Assembly: GCF_006335015.1 (NCBI RefSeq)
Contig: NZ_VDGT01000009.1
Coordinates: 124,001 to 188,000, forward strand
Direction: 5' to 3'
From: Streptomyces sedi
GTDB taxonomy: Bacteria > Actinomycetota > Actinomycetes > Streptomycetales > Streptomycetaceae
DNA: 64,000 bases
The notes under the pieces are model-generated. The model worked only from the letters and a program-made list of their open reading frames with translations, did no database searches and was not told where the DNA came from. Positions 24,459 to 31,782 of this stretch are shown here, piece after piece (positions within the stretch are counted from its first letter, which is position 1; each line of letters starts with the position of its first letter). The translations under genes were made by a program, and so were the position numbers.

Positions 24459-24641
24459 GTGAGCGACCTCGGCTACAACGTCGTGCTTCTGGTTCTCGCC
24501 CTTCGCGTGCTCGGACCCGACGCACTCCGCCTTCTGCGGCGCCTGCTGGGCGCCGGTGTCCGCATAGGCGCGGCGGCGCTGGCGGAACACCGCACCGGAC
24601 AGCCGGCCAACGCCCTCCCCGTCGGAAGGGAGGAAGCGTGA
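24459..24641 (+). CDS. Small hydrophobic/amphipathic protein, 60 aa
   Basis: GTG start with GAGAGGGA about 5 nt upstream; the stop overlaps the next GTG (GTGA). Residues 5-18 are hydrophobic (GYNVVLLVLALRVLG), followed by an amphipathic Arg/Leu helix (DALRLLRRLLGAGVRIG). This resembles a membrane-associated peptide. Its overlap with the sigma-like gene suggests a role as regulator or anchor of that factor. I do not recognise the family. Confidence 0.65.
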   Translation: MSDLGYNVVLLVLALRVLGPDALRLLRRLLGAGVRIGAAALAEHRTGQPANALPVGREEA

Positions 24642-25228
24642 ACGACGAGACCCCCGACATGTACCCGCACGCGCGGGCGGTGCACGAGATCACCAGCCGA
24701 CTGCCCGCCGCCTTCCACGCGTTCCACGAGCGCTATCTCCTCACCTACCGGGAGTACGCGGAACTCCAGCTCCAGGACGAGCGGTTGGCCCACCGGCTCG
24801 TGGACCAGGTGATGAGGGACCTGGCGTCGAGCTGGACCCGGCTGATGAGCGAGCCCGCTCCCGAGGCCGCGGCCTGGGCGATCCTGAAGATCAGCATCTC
24901 CGAGGAACTCGAACGGCGCGGCATGAAGCCCGCGCTGACCACCGTTGCCGCCTTTCGCCGCGCCAGTCGCCACACCCTGGAGGCCGCGCGCCCGCAGTTC
25001 GCCGCGCTGGAAAGCTCGTTGGGGCTCTTCACCGCCATCTCGCACCTTCCCGAGCGGCAGTTCGACGTCATGGTCCTCCAGTTCGTCCTGGGCTACACCC
25101 CGCAGCAGATCGCCGACATGATGGGGGTCGAACTCGCGACCGTCCGTTCGCACCGCATGATGGCCCGTACCCGTATCGCCAGGGAACTCAGGCCGAGGAA
25201 CATCCTCCGTGCCGAGGAAGAAGACTGA
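24638..25228 (+). CDS. Sigma-70-like (ECF-type) regulatory protein
   Basis: 196 residues. The N-terminal 90 residues correspond loosely to sigma region 2 (FHERYLLTYREYAELQLQDERLAHRLVDQVM). Residues 135-185 are a clear region 4 / LuxR-like HTH (LPERQFDVMVLQFVLGYTPQQIADMMGVELATVRSHRMMARTRI in register with sigma4). It likely directs RNA polymerase or modulates it. The GTG overlaps the small membrane protein's stop, and the next gene starts 1 nt after its stop, so three genes form one operon. No anti-sigma Zn-finger gene is present. An ACTGGTCA dyad lies upstream. Confidence 0.8.
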   Translation: MNDETPDMYPHARAVHEITSRLPAAFHAFHERYLLTYREYAELQLQDERLAHRLVDQVMRDLASSWTRLMSEPAPEAAAWAILKISISEELERRGMKPALTTVAAFRRASRHTLEAARPQFAALESSLGLFTAISHLPERQFDVMVLQFVLGYTPQQIADMMGVELATVRSHRMMARTRIARELRPRNILRAEEED

Positions 25229-25229
25229 G

Positions 25230-26018
25230 ATGAACGACCACGAGACGGACATCGACGCCCTGTTGGACGACGCCCTGGCCCGCCCTCCCCGCCTGAGCGC
25301 CGAGGAGGCCGCGGAGGAGATCGCCGAATCCCGGCGACGCATCGAGCGCGACATCGCCGACGCGCTGTGGCGAAAGGCCCTGGAACGCGAGGAGTTCGCG
25401 ATCCAGGCCCTCGCCCTCGCGCCGGCCAGCCGACCGCCCGGCCCCCGACCTCCCGTGATCCTCCAGGAGCGGGCGGGCCAGGACCTCACCCAGCTCTCCC
25501 GGCTGATCATCCGCACCTCGCACGCCGCCGCCAACATCGCGGGCCTGGTGGACCGGATCGAACCCGACGGGGCGATGGTCTTCGCCTGCCTCCTCCACCT
25601 GTCGGGGCGGCACGACGGCGCGAGGTTCTGGTGGCAGTTCTCCGCCGGCGCCGGCAAGTCCACCGCCGCCCTCTGCCTCTATCTGCTCCACCTCCAGCAG
25701 GGCGACATGCGCGACGCGCACCACTGGGCAAGGGAGGCCGTCGCCCTGGAGACCCCCGAACGGCGCCGCGCCGCACCGCGCCGCGTCTTCTACGTCTGGG
25801 ACGAACCGCTGCTCTACCAGCGGGGCACGGCGACGGCGGAGTCCATGCTTCTGCGCATGGTCGCCGCCCTCGACCGGCACGAGCGCGACAGCGCGCGGCG
25901 CATCAGTCCACGACTGAACGTGGCCGTCCGGGGCCTGGAGACCGACCACCATCCCCTCTTCGGCGACATCCCGATTCCCGACCGCGCGCTGGTAAAGCAG
26001 CTCGAATCGTCGGCGTGA
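25230..26018 (+). CDS. Conserved partner of sigma-like factor, unknown function
   Basis: 262 residues, soluble, no signal peptide. The first 30 residues are acidic, then helical segments with a FWWQFSAGAGKSTAALCLYL stretch near residue 138 and DAHHWAREAVAL. The GAGKST does not fit Walker A and the family, which in streptomycetes sits next to sigma-like genes, usually lacks the lysine, so it is not called an NTPase. ATG at 25230 lies one base after the sigma stop. It may be an anti- or co-sigma factor, from context only. Ends with the conserved-looking FGDIPIPDRALVKQLESSA. Confidence 0.7.
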   Translation: MNDHETDIDALLDDALARPPRLSAEEAAEEIAESRRRIERDIADALWRKALEREEFAIQALALAPASRPPGPRPPVILQERAGQDLTQLSRLIIRTSHAAANIAGLVDRIEPDGAMVFACLLHLSGRHDGARFWWQFSAGAGKSTAALCLYLLHLQQGDMRDAHHWAREAVALETPERRRAAPRRVFYVWDEPLLYQRGTATAESMLLRMVAALDRHERDSARRISPRLNVAVRGLETDHHPLFGDIPIPDRALVKQLESSA

Positions 26019-26046
26019 GCCGGGAGTTGGGTGTGATGGTGCCGGT

Positions 26047-26505
26047 TCAGGTGTAGGCGGCGGTGGGGCGGTCGGCGTTGATCAGGAGGGGGAGGCGGCG
26101 GCGTTGGCCGGCGGCGATGATGGCGTACTGGTAGAGCGCGGGCGGTTCGTGCAGTTCCCGCATCGGCACCCAACTCGCCCCTTCCTTGGGTTCGTTGGCC
26201 GGGAGGTCGGGGAGGACCCCGCCGTCCAGCACCCAGGTCAGGCCGGTCAGCTGACCAGTGGCGTCGGTGGTCGGGGTGAACGCCAGCACATCGGAGAGGG
26301 AACGGTCACAGCCGGTCGCGTGCGTGAACAGCGCCCGCGCGGTGGTAATCACGCAACGCCCCTCCGGCACGTCCCCGTGCGGCAACACCCACCCCTCCTC
26401 CCCGTCCTCCCGCCTGCCCCGCACCATCAACACGTGGTTGGTACCGGTGGTCGCCAGGATGTGGAACGAGAGAATGAGCGGGGAGTGGGCAATGGTGGTC
26501 AACAT
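26047..26505 (-). CDS. NUDIX-like protein with degenerate NUDIX box
   Basis: 152 residues. The fold order fits NUDIX: a first strand HSPLILSFHILATTGTNHVLMVRG, then GWVLPHGDVPEGRCVITTARALF in the place of the G-x5-E-x7-REUxEExGU box. The catalytic REUxEE helix is replaced (TARALFTHA), so hydrolysis of a nucleoside diphosphate derivative is unlikely; it may be a ligand-binding or regulatory protein. The ATG at 26505 has AGGA 9 nt upstream. ACTGGTCA array 3 lies in the promoter region. Such proteins are common next to XRE/anti-sigma-ATPase clusters in streptomycetes. Confidence 0.75.
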   Translation of the reverse strand: MLTTIAHSPLILSFHILATTGTNHVLMVRGRREDGEEGWVLPHGDVPEGRCVITTARALFTHATGCDRSLSDVLAFTPTTDATGQLTGLTWVLDGGVLPDLPANEPKEGASWVPMRELHEPPALYQYAIIAAGQRRRLPLLINADRPTAAYT

Positions 26506-26555
26506 GTCAGCTTCCTAGGAATCGAGGGCTTGCATGAACAGCGGCCGGTGAGACC

Positions 26556-26683
26556 ACTGGTCGGTGGTCAGCCGGCCCAGTGGTCACTGGTCAGCTGACC
26601 GGTCAACCGGTGACCCGGCAAACACTGGTGAGCTGACCAACTGGTCAACTGGTTGGGGAACTGGTCGCTCGCACGCTGGTCAG
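26556..26683. repeat. ACTGGTCA-motif array 3 upstream of NUDIX-like gene
   Basis: At least eight full or near matches to ACTGGTCA or its complement in about 130 bp, including ACTGGTCA at 26586 and 26640, the dyad TGACCAACTGGTCA (26634-26647) and the 12-bp palindrome GGTCAGCTGACC (about 26589-26600). The array overlaps the 3' end of the next gene on the minus strand and lies in the promoter space of the NUDIX-like gene. Confidence 0.65.
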
Positions 26684-27027
26684 TTGAGGGCGGCCGGGAG
26701 GAACCCGGACAGGGCGGTGAGCAGACACATCAGCCCCACGAACACCGGACCGAACACCCCACCGGAGTCCGGCGGGGGCGGCGGCGAGTCCTCGTCGGGC
26801 CGGGGCACCACCCGCCAGTGCGACTCGGTGCGCGCGAGGAACAACGTGTGCTCCGGATGCTCCTGCACATGCTGGATCGACCACACGGCGACGGGCAGCG
26901 CGTCGTCGTCGAACAACGGCGAGTTCGCCCCACACGCCATGCACTCCGCACCGTGAATCCCCTCCGGGACACCCGAGCCACGCTCCTTCGTCAACACCCA
27001 GTCCGCGCTCTTCACGATCTCCGTCAC
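26680..27027 (-). CDS. Hypothetical protein with CxxC-type motif (DUF7848-like)
   Basis: 115 residues. Starts GTG with GGGAGG close upstream, overlapping the stop of the next gene by 4 nt. The sequence HGAECMACGANSP (one CxxC) and HVQEHPEHTLFLARTESHWRVVP match my memory of a small streptomycete family (DUF7848-like) found beside XRE and anti-sigma ATPase genes. A proline run (SPPPPPD) and a C-terminal hydrophobic segment (FVGLMCLLTALSGFLP) suggest a membrane anchor. Metal binding by the two cysteines is possible. Function unknown. Confidence 0.65.
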   Translation of the reverse strand: MTEIVKSADWVLTKERGSGVPEGIHGAECMACGANSPLFDDDALPVAVWSIQHVQEHPEHTLFLARTESHWRVVPRPDEDSPPPPPDSGGVFGPVFVGLMCLLTALSGFLPAALN

Positions 27028-27326
27028 GGGACACCTCCCTCTCCCCGCCGCGCGAGCTGGCGACCGAACGCGGTACGCGGCCGGCGGTACCGCGCCCGCC
27101 ACCCCGACTCCGCGCAGTCCCAGACCATCGCGTGCAGTTGGTCCAGACAGTCATGGCAGGCGTACAACGGAGCGTGCGCACCGACGGTCGTGATCGCACC
27201 GATCCACACCACCGACGTCACCCGGTGCCCGCAGAAGAACCAGCACGGCCCCACCCGCGACGAGTCCACCCACACCTCGCGCCCCGGCGCCGGCAGCAGA
27301 AACTCCCACTCCGGCGGCGATGTCAT
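27024..27326 (-). CDS. Small hypothetical protein of XRE/DUF397 cluster
   Basis: 100 residues, soluble. It has paired cysteines spaced as C-x3-C and C-x2-C (GPCWFFCGH, then YACHDCLDQLH), which may form a zinc site, and a conserved-looking VTSVVWIGAITTV strand. ATG overlaps the stop of the ATP-binding gene (27323) and its stop overlaps the next start, so three genes are coupled. Typical of streptomycete XRE-linked cassettes; function unknown. Confidence 0.65.
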   Translation of the reverse strand: MTSPPEWEFLLPAPGREVWVDSSRVGPCWFFCGHRVTSVVWIGAITTVGAHAPLYACHDCLDQLHAMVWDCAESGWRARYRRPRTAFGRQLARRGEGGVP

Positions 27327-27769
27327 CGGGACCGCCCGTTCGTCGGCCGCGCCGACACGGCCGTGAGCGGAAAGCGGAACCAGACCGACTTGCCCCCGCC
27401 CCTCGGCGAGAAGCCCCAGTCCTGGACCATCTCCCCCAGCAGCCAGAGGCCGCGCCCGCTCTCCGAACTCCAGTCGGGCATCCCGATCTTGGGCTCGTGG
27501 CGCGAGTTGTCGTCCACGGAGACGCGGATCGTTTCACCCTCTCGGGTGATTTTCAGTTCGCAACGCGGGTCGTGTTGCACGTGCTTGACCACGTTGCAGA
27601 GCAACTCAGAGACACCGAGCCTTGCCAGTTCCACTGCCTCTGCGTCACCACCCAACCGCGTGACAACGGCCGCCACGACCGCGCGCCACCGCTCGATCTC
27701 GCGGACCTGAGCCACTAACTGCCAGTTGTAGACGCCCAGTTCAGCGGCGAGTCGGGGATTAAGGATCAT
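27323..27769 (-). CDS. Anti-sigma-type ATP-binding protein (HATPase_c, RsbW/AbaA-like)
   Basis: 148 residues with a GHKL-type ATP-binding fold. The N-box GVSELLCNVVKHV lies at about residues 55-67, IRVSVDDNSRHEPK at about 86-99, and the glycine-rich SGRGLWLLGEMVQDWG at about 108-122. Small proteins like this in Streptomyces are linked to XRE/DUF397 clusters such as whiJ- and abaA-type loci and act as putative anti-sigma kinases. ATG at 27769 has GGAGG 5 nt upstream; a GTG at 27775 is alternative. It is divergent from the XRE gene. Confidence 0.85.
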   Translation of the reverse strand: MILNPRLAAELGVYNWQLVAQVREIERWRAVVAAVVTRLGGDAEAVELARLGVSELLCNVVKHVQHDPRCELKITREGETIRVSVDDNSRHEPKIGMPDWSSESGRGLWLLGEMVQDWGFSPRGGGKSVWFRFPLTAVSARPTNGRSR

Positions 27770-27921
27770 GGGCACCTCCCGGAGCCTGCGCGTTTCGCGC
27801 GCAAGGGTGGGCAGACGGCGACAACGCCCCGTGACCGTGCGAGCGCTCCGTGTCGTGAGACAGAATGACCCAGAGGCCCCCGATCGCGCAATCTCTCCTT
27901 CGCGTGAAATTGCACGCTCTC

Positions 27922-27949
27922 TCGACAGGGTCTCAACTCATGGCACACT
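27922..27949 (+). promoter_or_regulatory. Candidate leaderless promoter of XRE gene
   Basis: TCGACA (27922-27927), 16 nt, CACACT (27944-27949), then 7 nt to the ATG at 27957, where no ribosome site is seen. Fits a leaderless transcript. Confidence 0.4.
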
Positions 27950-27956
27950 GCGGCAC

Positions 27957-28787
27957 ATGACGACTGCGAGCCCGGTGGTCCGGCGGCGCCGGCTGGGACA
28001 GGAACTGAAGCAACTGCGCGAGGGCGCGAAGCTCACCGGCGCGGAGCTGGCACGGCGGCTGAAGTGGTCACCGTCGAAGATGTCGCGCCTGGAGGCGGGG
28101 CGGGGTGCACCCGCGGTGGCCGATGTGACCGCGATCCTGGACCACTTCGAGGTGGCCGGCGAACGACGTGACGAACTGCTCAAGCTGACACGCGAGGCTC
28201 GGAAGAAGGGCTGGTGGCAGCTCTACAGCAACATCCCGTACTCGACCTATATCGGCCTCGAAGCCGAGGCCAAGACGATCCTCACCTATCAGACCATCGT
28301 CCCGGGGCTCTTCCAGACCAGCCGCTACACCGAGGCTGTGAACCGGAGCACCGTTCCAGGCATGACCGACGACGCGGCCGAGCAGCGGCACGATGTGCGG
28401 ATGCAGCGCCAGGAGTTGCTGAACCTGGCCAACCCCGTCCAGGTCCGGGCCGTCCTCGACGAAGCCGCTTTGACTCGTGTCGTCGGTGGCCCAGAGGTCA
28501 TGAAGGAACAGCTCGGCCGGCTGCTGGAGCTCTCAGAGCGCCCCAACATCCTGCTCCAGGTGATTCCCTTCTCCAACGGCGCTCATCCGGCGACAATGGT
28601 GGGGCCGTTCGTCATCCTCCAATTTGAACACCAGGAGGACGCGGACGTGGTGTATGTCGAGTCCAGCAGCGATCCGTACGTTCGAGACACCGCGAGCTAC
28701 GAGTTGCTGTTCGACAACCTGCGTGCCAACGCGGTCAGCGTCACCGAGACGCTGGCGATCATCAAGAACAGGATGTCGGAGCTATGA
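27957..28787 (+). CDS. XRE-family regulator with DUF5753 domain (WhiJ-like)
   Basis: 276 residues. N-terminal Cro/C1 HTH is seen at residues 9-66 (LGQELKQLREGAKLTGAELARRLKWSPSKMSRLEAG). The remaining 200 residues fit the DUF5753 ligand-sensing domain found in WhiJ-like regulators (YIGLEAEAKTILTYQTIVPGLFQT, RPNILLQVIPFSNG). Such regulators pair with DUF397 proteins and an anti-sigma ATPase to control development or stress in streptomycetes. ATG at 27957 follows a possible leaderless promoter. The stop overlaps the first DUF397 gene (ATGA), so they are one operon. Confidence 0.9.
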   Translation: MTTASPVVRRRRLGQELKQLREGAKLTGAELARRLKWSPSKMSRLEAGRGAPAVADVTAILDHFEVAGERRDELLKLTREARKKGWWQLYSNIPYSTYIGLEAEAKTILTYQTIVPGLFQTSRYTEAVNRSTVPGMTDDAAEQRHDVRMQRQELLNLANPVQVRAVLDEAALTRVVGGPEVMKEQLGRLLELSERPNILLQVIPFSNGAHPATMVGPFVILQFEHQEDADVVYVESSSDPYVRDTASYELLFDNLRANAVSVTETLAIIKNRMSEL

Positions 28788-28987
28788 ACAGCGAATCGGG
28801 CCAGGTCCCGGACCTCTCCCACGCCGCATGGCGCAAGCCGCGCCGAAGCGCGGGCAACGGTGAGTGCGTCGAGGTCGCCGACGGCTTCCCCGGCGCGGTC
28901 CCCGTCCGCGACAGCAAGAACCCGGGCCCGGCGCTCATCCTCCCCGCCTCCACCTGGACGACCTTCGTCGACCACCTCAAGCACTGA
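28784..28987 (+). CDS. DUF397 protein, copy 1
   Basis: 67 residues. The DUF397 signature is clear: AWRKPRRSAGNGECVEVADG followed by VPVRDSKNPGPALILPAS. It is the likely small partner of the upstream XRE regulator and is translationally coupled to it through ATGA. From residue 9 on it is nearly identical to copy 2 at 29345, differing mainly at SAGN versus SQAN. It is short and soluble. Confidence 0.88.
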   Translation: MNSESGQVPDLSHAAWRKPRRSAGNGECVEVADGFPGAVPVRDSKNPGPALILPASTWTTFVDHLKH

Positions 28988-29048
28988 GCCAACCCCCGCA
29001 CCACCCGAACCCCGCCGCCCCAACCTCACACCGGGCGACGGGGTTCAC
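28807..29048. repeat. DUF397 direct duplication, copy A
   Basis: About 242 bp repeated at 29368-29610 with only a handful of mismatches. Includes most of the DUF397 gene and the downstream hairpin. The offset is 561 bp, so a different DUF397 gene (29082) sits between the copies. Confidence 0.9.
29007..29046 (+). terminator. GC-rich hairpin after DUF397 copy 1
   Basis: Arms GAACCCCGCCGCC (29007-29019) and GGCGACGGGGTTC (29034-29046), 12 of 13 paired, 14-nt loop. No U-tract, as is usual for streptomycete terminators. Confidence 0.55.
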
Positions 29049-29081
29049 CCCACTTCAGCGCACCACCCGTTGGAGGTACCC

Positions 29082-29306
29082 ATGCAAAAGCCCGAGCTGT
29101 ACGCAACCGACCCCAGCGGCCTGGTCTGGCAGAAGAGCAGCCTGACGGCCAACAACGGTGATTGCTTCGAGTTGGCCCCCCTTCCGGACGGCGGCGTCGC
29201 CCTGCGCGACTCCAAGAACCCGGACCGCCCGCATCTCTGCTTCACCGCGGGTGAGTGGGCCGCGTTCAAGGGGGGCATCTTCAAGGGCGACTTCGACAAC
29301 CTCTGA
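29082..29306 (+). CDS. DUF397 protein, divergent middle copy
   Basis: 74 residues with the DUF397 pattern (VWQKSSLTANNGDCFELAPL, then VALRDSKNPDRPHLCF and EWAAFKGG). It is clearly less similar to the two flanking copies than they are to each other. GGAGG lies 5 nt before the ATG. It is probably a second partner for XRE-type regulators. Confidence 0.88.
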   Translation: MQKPELYATDPSGLVWQKSSLTANNGDCFELAPLPDGGVALRDSKNPDRPHLCFTAGEWAAFKGGIFKGDFDNL

Positions 29307-29344
29307 CACGCGTCGGCCGCCGCCGAGGACAGGGAGTCCGCGCC

Positions 29345-29548
29345 ATGAACCACACCTCATGCCCCACCCCGGACCTCTCCCACGCCGCATGGCGCAAGCC
29401 GCGCCGAAGCCAGGCCAACGGTGAGTGCGTCGAGGTCGCCGACGGCTTCCCCGGCGCGGTCCCCGTCCGCGACAGCAAGAACCCGGGCCCGGCGCTCATC
29501 CTCCCCGCCTCCACCTGGACGACCTTCGTCGACCACCTCAAGCACTGA
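29345..29548 (+). CDS. DUF397 protein, copy 2
   Basis: 67 residues, from PDLSHAAWRKPRR onward almost the same as copy 1 at 28784, ending identically (TTFVDHLKH). The eight residues before the duplicated segment differ (MNHTSCPT versus MNSESGQV), so only the conserved body was duplicated and fitted with a new start. GGGAG lies about 10 nt upstream. Confidence 0.88.
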   Translation: MNHTSCPTPDLSHAAWRKPRRSQANGECVEVADGFPGAVPVRDSKNPGPALILPASTWTTFVDHLKH

Positions 29549-29610
29549 GCCACCCCCCGCACCATCCGAACCCCGCCGCCCCAACCTCACACCCGGGCGA
29601 CGGGGTTCAC
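29368..29610. repeat. DUF397 direct duplication, copy B
   Basis: Second copy of the 28807-29048 segment, ending inside the 3' end of the convergent esterase gene. The copy therefore supplied the last codons of the esterase (or its stop). Confidence 0.9.
29568..29608 (+). terminator. GC-rich hairpin after DUF397 copy 2
   Basis: Same stem-loop as at 29007-29046, arms at 29568-29580 and 29596-29608. It overlaps the stop of the convergent esterase and could serve both directions. Confidence 0.55.
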
Positions 29611-30947
29611 TCCGTTTCGCGCCGCACGTCCCCCACGTAGACCACCGCGTCGCTGCCGGCCAGGTGGGTCGGGTCCAGGGGTGCGTAGCCGAACCAGGGG
29701 GAGGTGCGGGGCGTGGGCGGGGCGTCGGCGAGGGTGGTGGTCAGGTGGGGGGTGGGGGTGAGCGACGGGGAGTGCGGGAGGGCGTGGAGGAGGCCCTCGA
29801 CGGTGTCGGGCGGCGGGGCGTGCACGCCCCGGTGCGGGAGGCTGCCGAGCGCGGTGGCCAGGAAGGCGTAGTCGTCGCCGAGTTGGGCGTCCACCAGGGC
29901 GCCGGCGCTCCACCATTCGACCGTTCCCTCCCAGGTGCCCATCGCGCTGCGTACCCGCTGGAGGTGGGAGTTGTGGGCGTGGACGAGGACGGGGCCGCGT
30001 TCGGCGAGTGCCAGGAGGTTGGCGGCCATCATCTGGTCGCGCACGGCGACCAGCCGGGTCATGCGGGCGGGTGAGGCGTCGGCCATCCAGTGGTGGTAGC
30101 GGAGCAGGCCGGTGGCGGTGCGCGCGTGGAGGCGGGCGCGGTCCAGGGCGTCGCGGGAGGTGGCGGCGAGCAGGTGGGGGGTGTGTTCGTCGAGCAGGGC
30201 CGTCAGGTCGTCGGCGAGCAGCCGCAGCCGTTCGGCGACGGGGGAACGGCCGATCGAGCGGGCGGGGTTCAGCATCGCTTCGGGGTCGGCCCAGCGGTCG
30301 TCGTCGCCGAGGAGGGCGTCGAGCGTGGCGGCCGTGTCCTCGGGCAGCAGGGTCGCGGGCAGGTGGGGCGCGAGGTAGGCGTGCAGCGCGGTGAGTGCCT
30401 GGCGGGGGCCGGCGGCGGCGGTGATCTCCAACGGGCCGTCGAAGCCGGCGAAGTGGAGCCGTTCGGGGGCGGGCCGGCGCGCGTTGTGGGCGCGCATCCA
30501 GCGCACCAGCGCGCGGTTGGCCGGGGAGGCGCCGAGGCCGAGGTCGGGGTGGCTGAAGCCGCGTTCCATCACGTCGTCGAGGTCGGCGTGCGGGGAGTCG
30601 TCCCGGGCGTCGGGAACGGCGGGGTCGGCAGGGTCGGCGGGAACGGCAGGGTCGGCGGGGTCGGCGGGAACGGCGGGGTCGGCGGTGACGTGGTCGTCGA
30701 CGAGCAGTCCGCGCAGGCAGTCGGTTTCCAGGGCGATGGTCCGGTAGCCGGCGGTCTCGACGAGGGCGCGGAAGAGCGTGTTGCGCATCTCCAGCAGCGC
30801 GTCCTCGCCGTGGGTCGGCTCGCCGAGGGCGAGCACCCGGGGGCGGGGCGTGGGGAGCAGCCGCTGGACGGCGGCGGCGTCGAGGGGGTGGGTGGCCTCC
30901 GCGATGCGGGTCACGCGGGTCACGCGGGTCACTTGGTGATGAGCCAT
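29607..30947 (-). CDS. Erythromycin esterase family protein
   Basis: 446 residues. The family core is LGEPTHGE near residue 43, which corresponds to the Glu/His catalytic pair of EreB-like enzymes, then IALETDC and a VLVHAHNSHLQR motif near residue 320. Ere enzymes hydrolyse macrolide lactone rings, but many chromosomal streptomycete homologues have unknown esterase roles. The ATG at 30947 starts MAHHQVTRVTRVTR; both this VTR run and an Asp-Pro-Ala-Val tandem segment (residues ~88-112) come from DNA repeats. It is divergent from a MerR gene over a palindrome and may be under its control. Confidence 0.87.
   Translation of the reverse strand: MAHHQVTRVTRVTRIAEATHPLDAAAVQRLLPTPRPRVLALGEPTHGEDALLEMRNTLFRALVETAGYRTIALETDCLRGLLVDDHVTADPAVPADPADPAVPADPADPAVPDARDDSPHADLDDVMERGFSHPDLGLGASPANRALVRWMRAHNARRPAPERLHFAGFDGPLEITAAAGPRQALTALHAYLAPHLPATLLPEDTAATLDALLGDDDRWADPEAMLNPARSIGRSPVAERLRLLADDLTALLDEHTPHLLAATSRDALDRARLHARTATGLLRYHHWMADASPARMTRLVAVRDQMMAANLLALAERGPVLVHAHNSHLQRVRSAMGTWEGTVEWWSAGALVDAQLGDDYAFLATALGSLPHRGVHAPPPDTVEGLLHALPHSPSLTPTPHLTTTLADAPPTPRTSPWFGYAPLDPTHLAGSDAVVYVGDVRRETE
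30612..30684. repeat. 27-bp tandem repeat inside esterase
   Basis: Nearly three copies of a 27-bp unit starting GGGAACGGC (30612, 30639, 30666) that encode the DPADPAVPA repeats. It makes a flexible insertion in the esterase. Confidence 0.85.
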
Positions 30948-30967
30948 GGCTTCCACCGTATCGTTGA

Positions 30968-30982
30968 GTTTCCGGTGGAAAC
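30968..30982. promoter_or_regulatory. MerR-type operator GTTTCCGGTGGAAAC
   Basis: A perfect dyad with a 3-nt centre between the divergent esterase and MerR genes, overlapping a TTGAGT hexamer (30964-30969). Good candidate binding site for the double-HTH MerR protein. Confidence 0.6.
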
Positions 30983-31017
30983 CTTGGCGGCGAAAAGCGG
31001 GGGACTCAGGGGGAATC

Positions 31018-31734
31018 ATGGGACGCAACCCTCAAACCGTGGGGCAGCTGAGGCCGGTCGATCTGGCGCGGCGGCACGGGCTGTCGACGCAGGCGGTGCG
31101 GAACTACGAGGACGCCGGCGCCCTCCCTGCCGCCGCGCGCACCGCGGCCGGTTACCGCGTCTACACGGCGCGGCACGGGGACGCGCTGCGCGCGTTCCTC
31201 GCGTTGGTGCCCGGGCACGGGCACCAGGCGGCGACGGCGATCATGCGGGCGGTGCACGGGGGCGTCGACGACGAGGCGTTCCAGCTCATCGACGCCAGCC
31301 ATGTGCGGCTGCGGGAGGATCGGCGCACCCTTCAGGCCGTGGAGCGCGCCCTCGCCGACCTGGGGCCCGCGCCGGCGGAGTCGGCGGGCCGGCCCCGGTT
31401 CGTCGGGCCGTTGGCGCGGGAGCTGGGGGTGCGGGCGGCGACGCTGCGCGCGTGGGAACGGGCGGGGCTGCTGAGGCCGAGCCGGGACGCGGCGACCGGG
31501 TACCGGGTCTACGCCAAGGCGGATGTCAGGGACGCCCGGATGGTGCGCCAACTGCGGCGCGGCGGGTATCCGTTGGGGCAGATCGCACCGTTGATCGAGC
31601 AGGTGCGGGCGGCGGGCGGGCCCAGGCCGCTGGAGGCGGCGCTCGGCGACTGGCGCGGGCGGCTGGCCGCACGCGGGCGGGCGCTGCTCGCGGGGGCGGC
31701 GGCGCTGGAGGCGTATCTCGTCGCGTGGGGTTGA
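31018..31734 (+). CDS. MerR-family regulator with two HTH units (TioE-like)
   Basis: 238 residues. Two MerR-type winged HTHs are seen, at 13-60 (RPVDLARRHGLSTQAVRNYE, then AAGYRVYT) and 135-185 (GPLARELGVRAATLRAWERA, then ATGYRVYAKADVRDARMV). TioE-like regulators, so named for thiocoraline, have this architecture. The second half lacks the long C-terminal effector domain of TipA. ATG at 31018; an upstream in-frame start overlaps the esterase start and is not used. It probably controls the divergent esterase and itself through the GTTTCC dyad. Confidence 0.85.
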   Translation: MGRNPQTVGQLRPVDLARRHGLSTQAVRNYEDAGALPAAARTAAGYRVYTARHGDALRAFLALVPGHGHQAATAIMRAVHGGVDDEAFQLIDASHVRLREDRRTLQAVERALADLGPAPAESAGRPRFVGPLARELGVRAATLRAWERAGLLRPSRDAATGYRVYAKADVRDARMVRQLRRGGYPLGQIAPLIEQVRAAGGPRPLEAALGDWRGRLAARGRALLAGAAALEAYLVAWG

Positions 31735-31782
31735 GCGGAACGCCACGGTGGGTGGCGGAGGTGTGGAACGAGCCGAGCCGGG

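Noticed and set aside
25641..25667. GAGKST in the sigma-partner protein, resembling a P-loop
   Set aside because: The spacing does not fit Walker A (no A/G at the first position), there is no Walker B, and in what I recall of the family the segment is not a nucleotide site.
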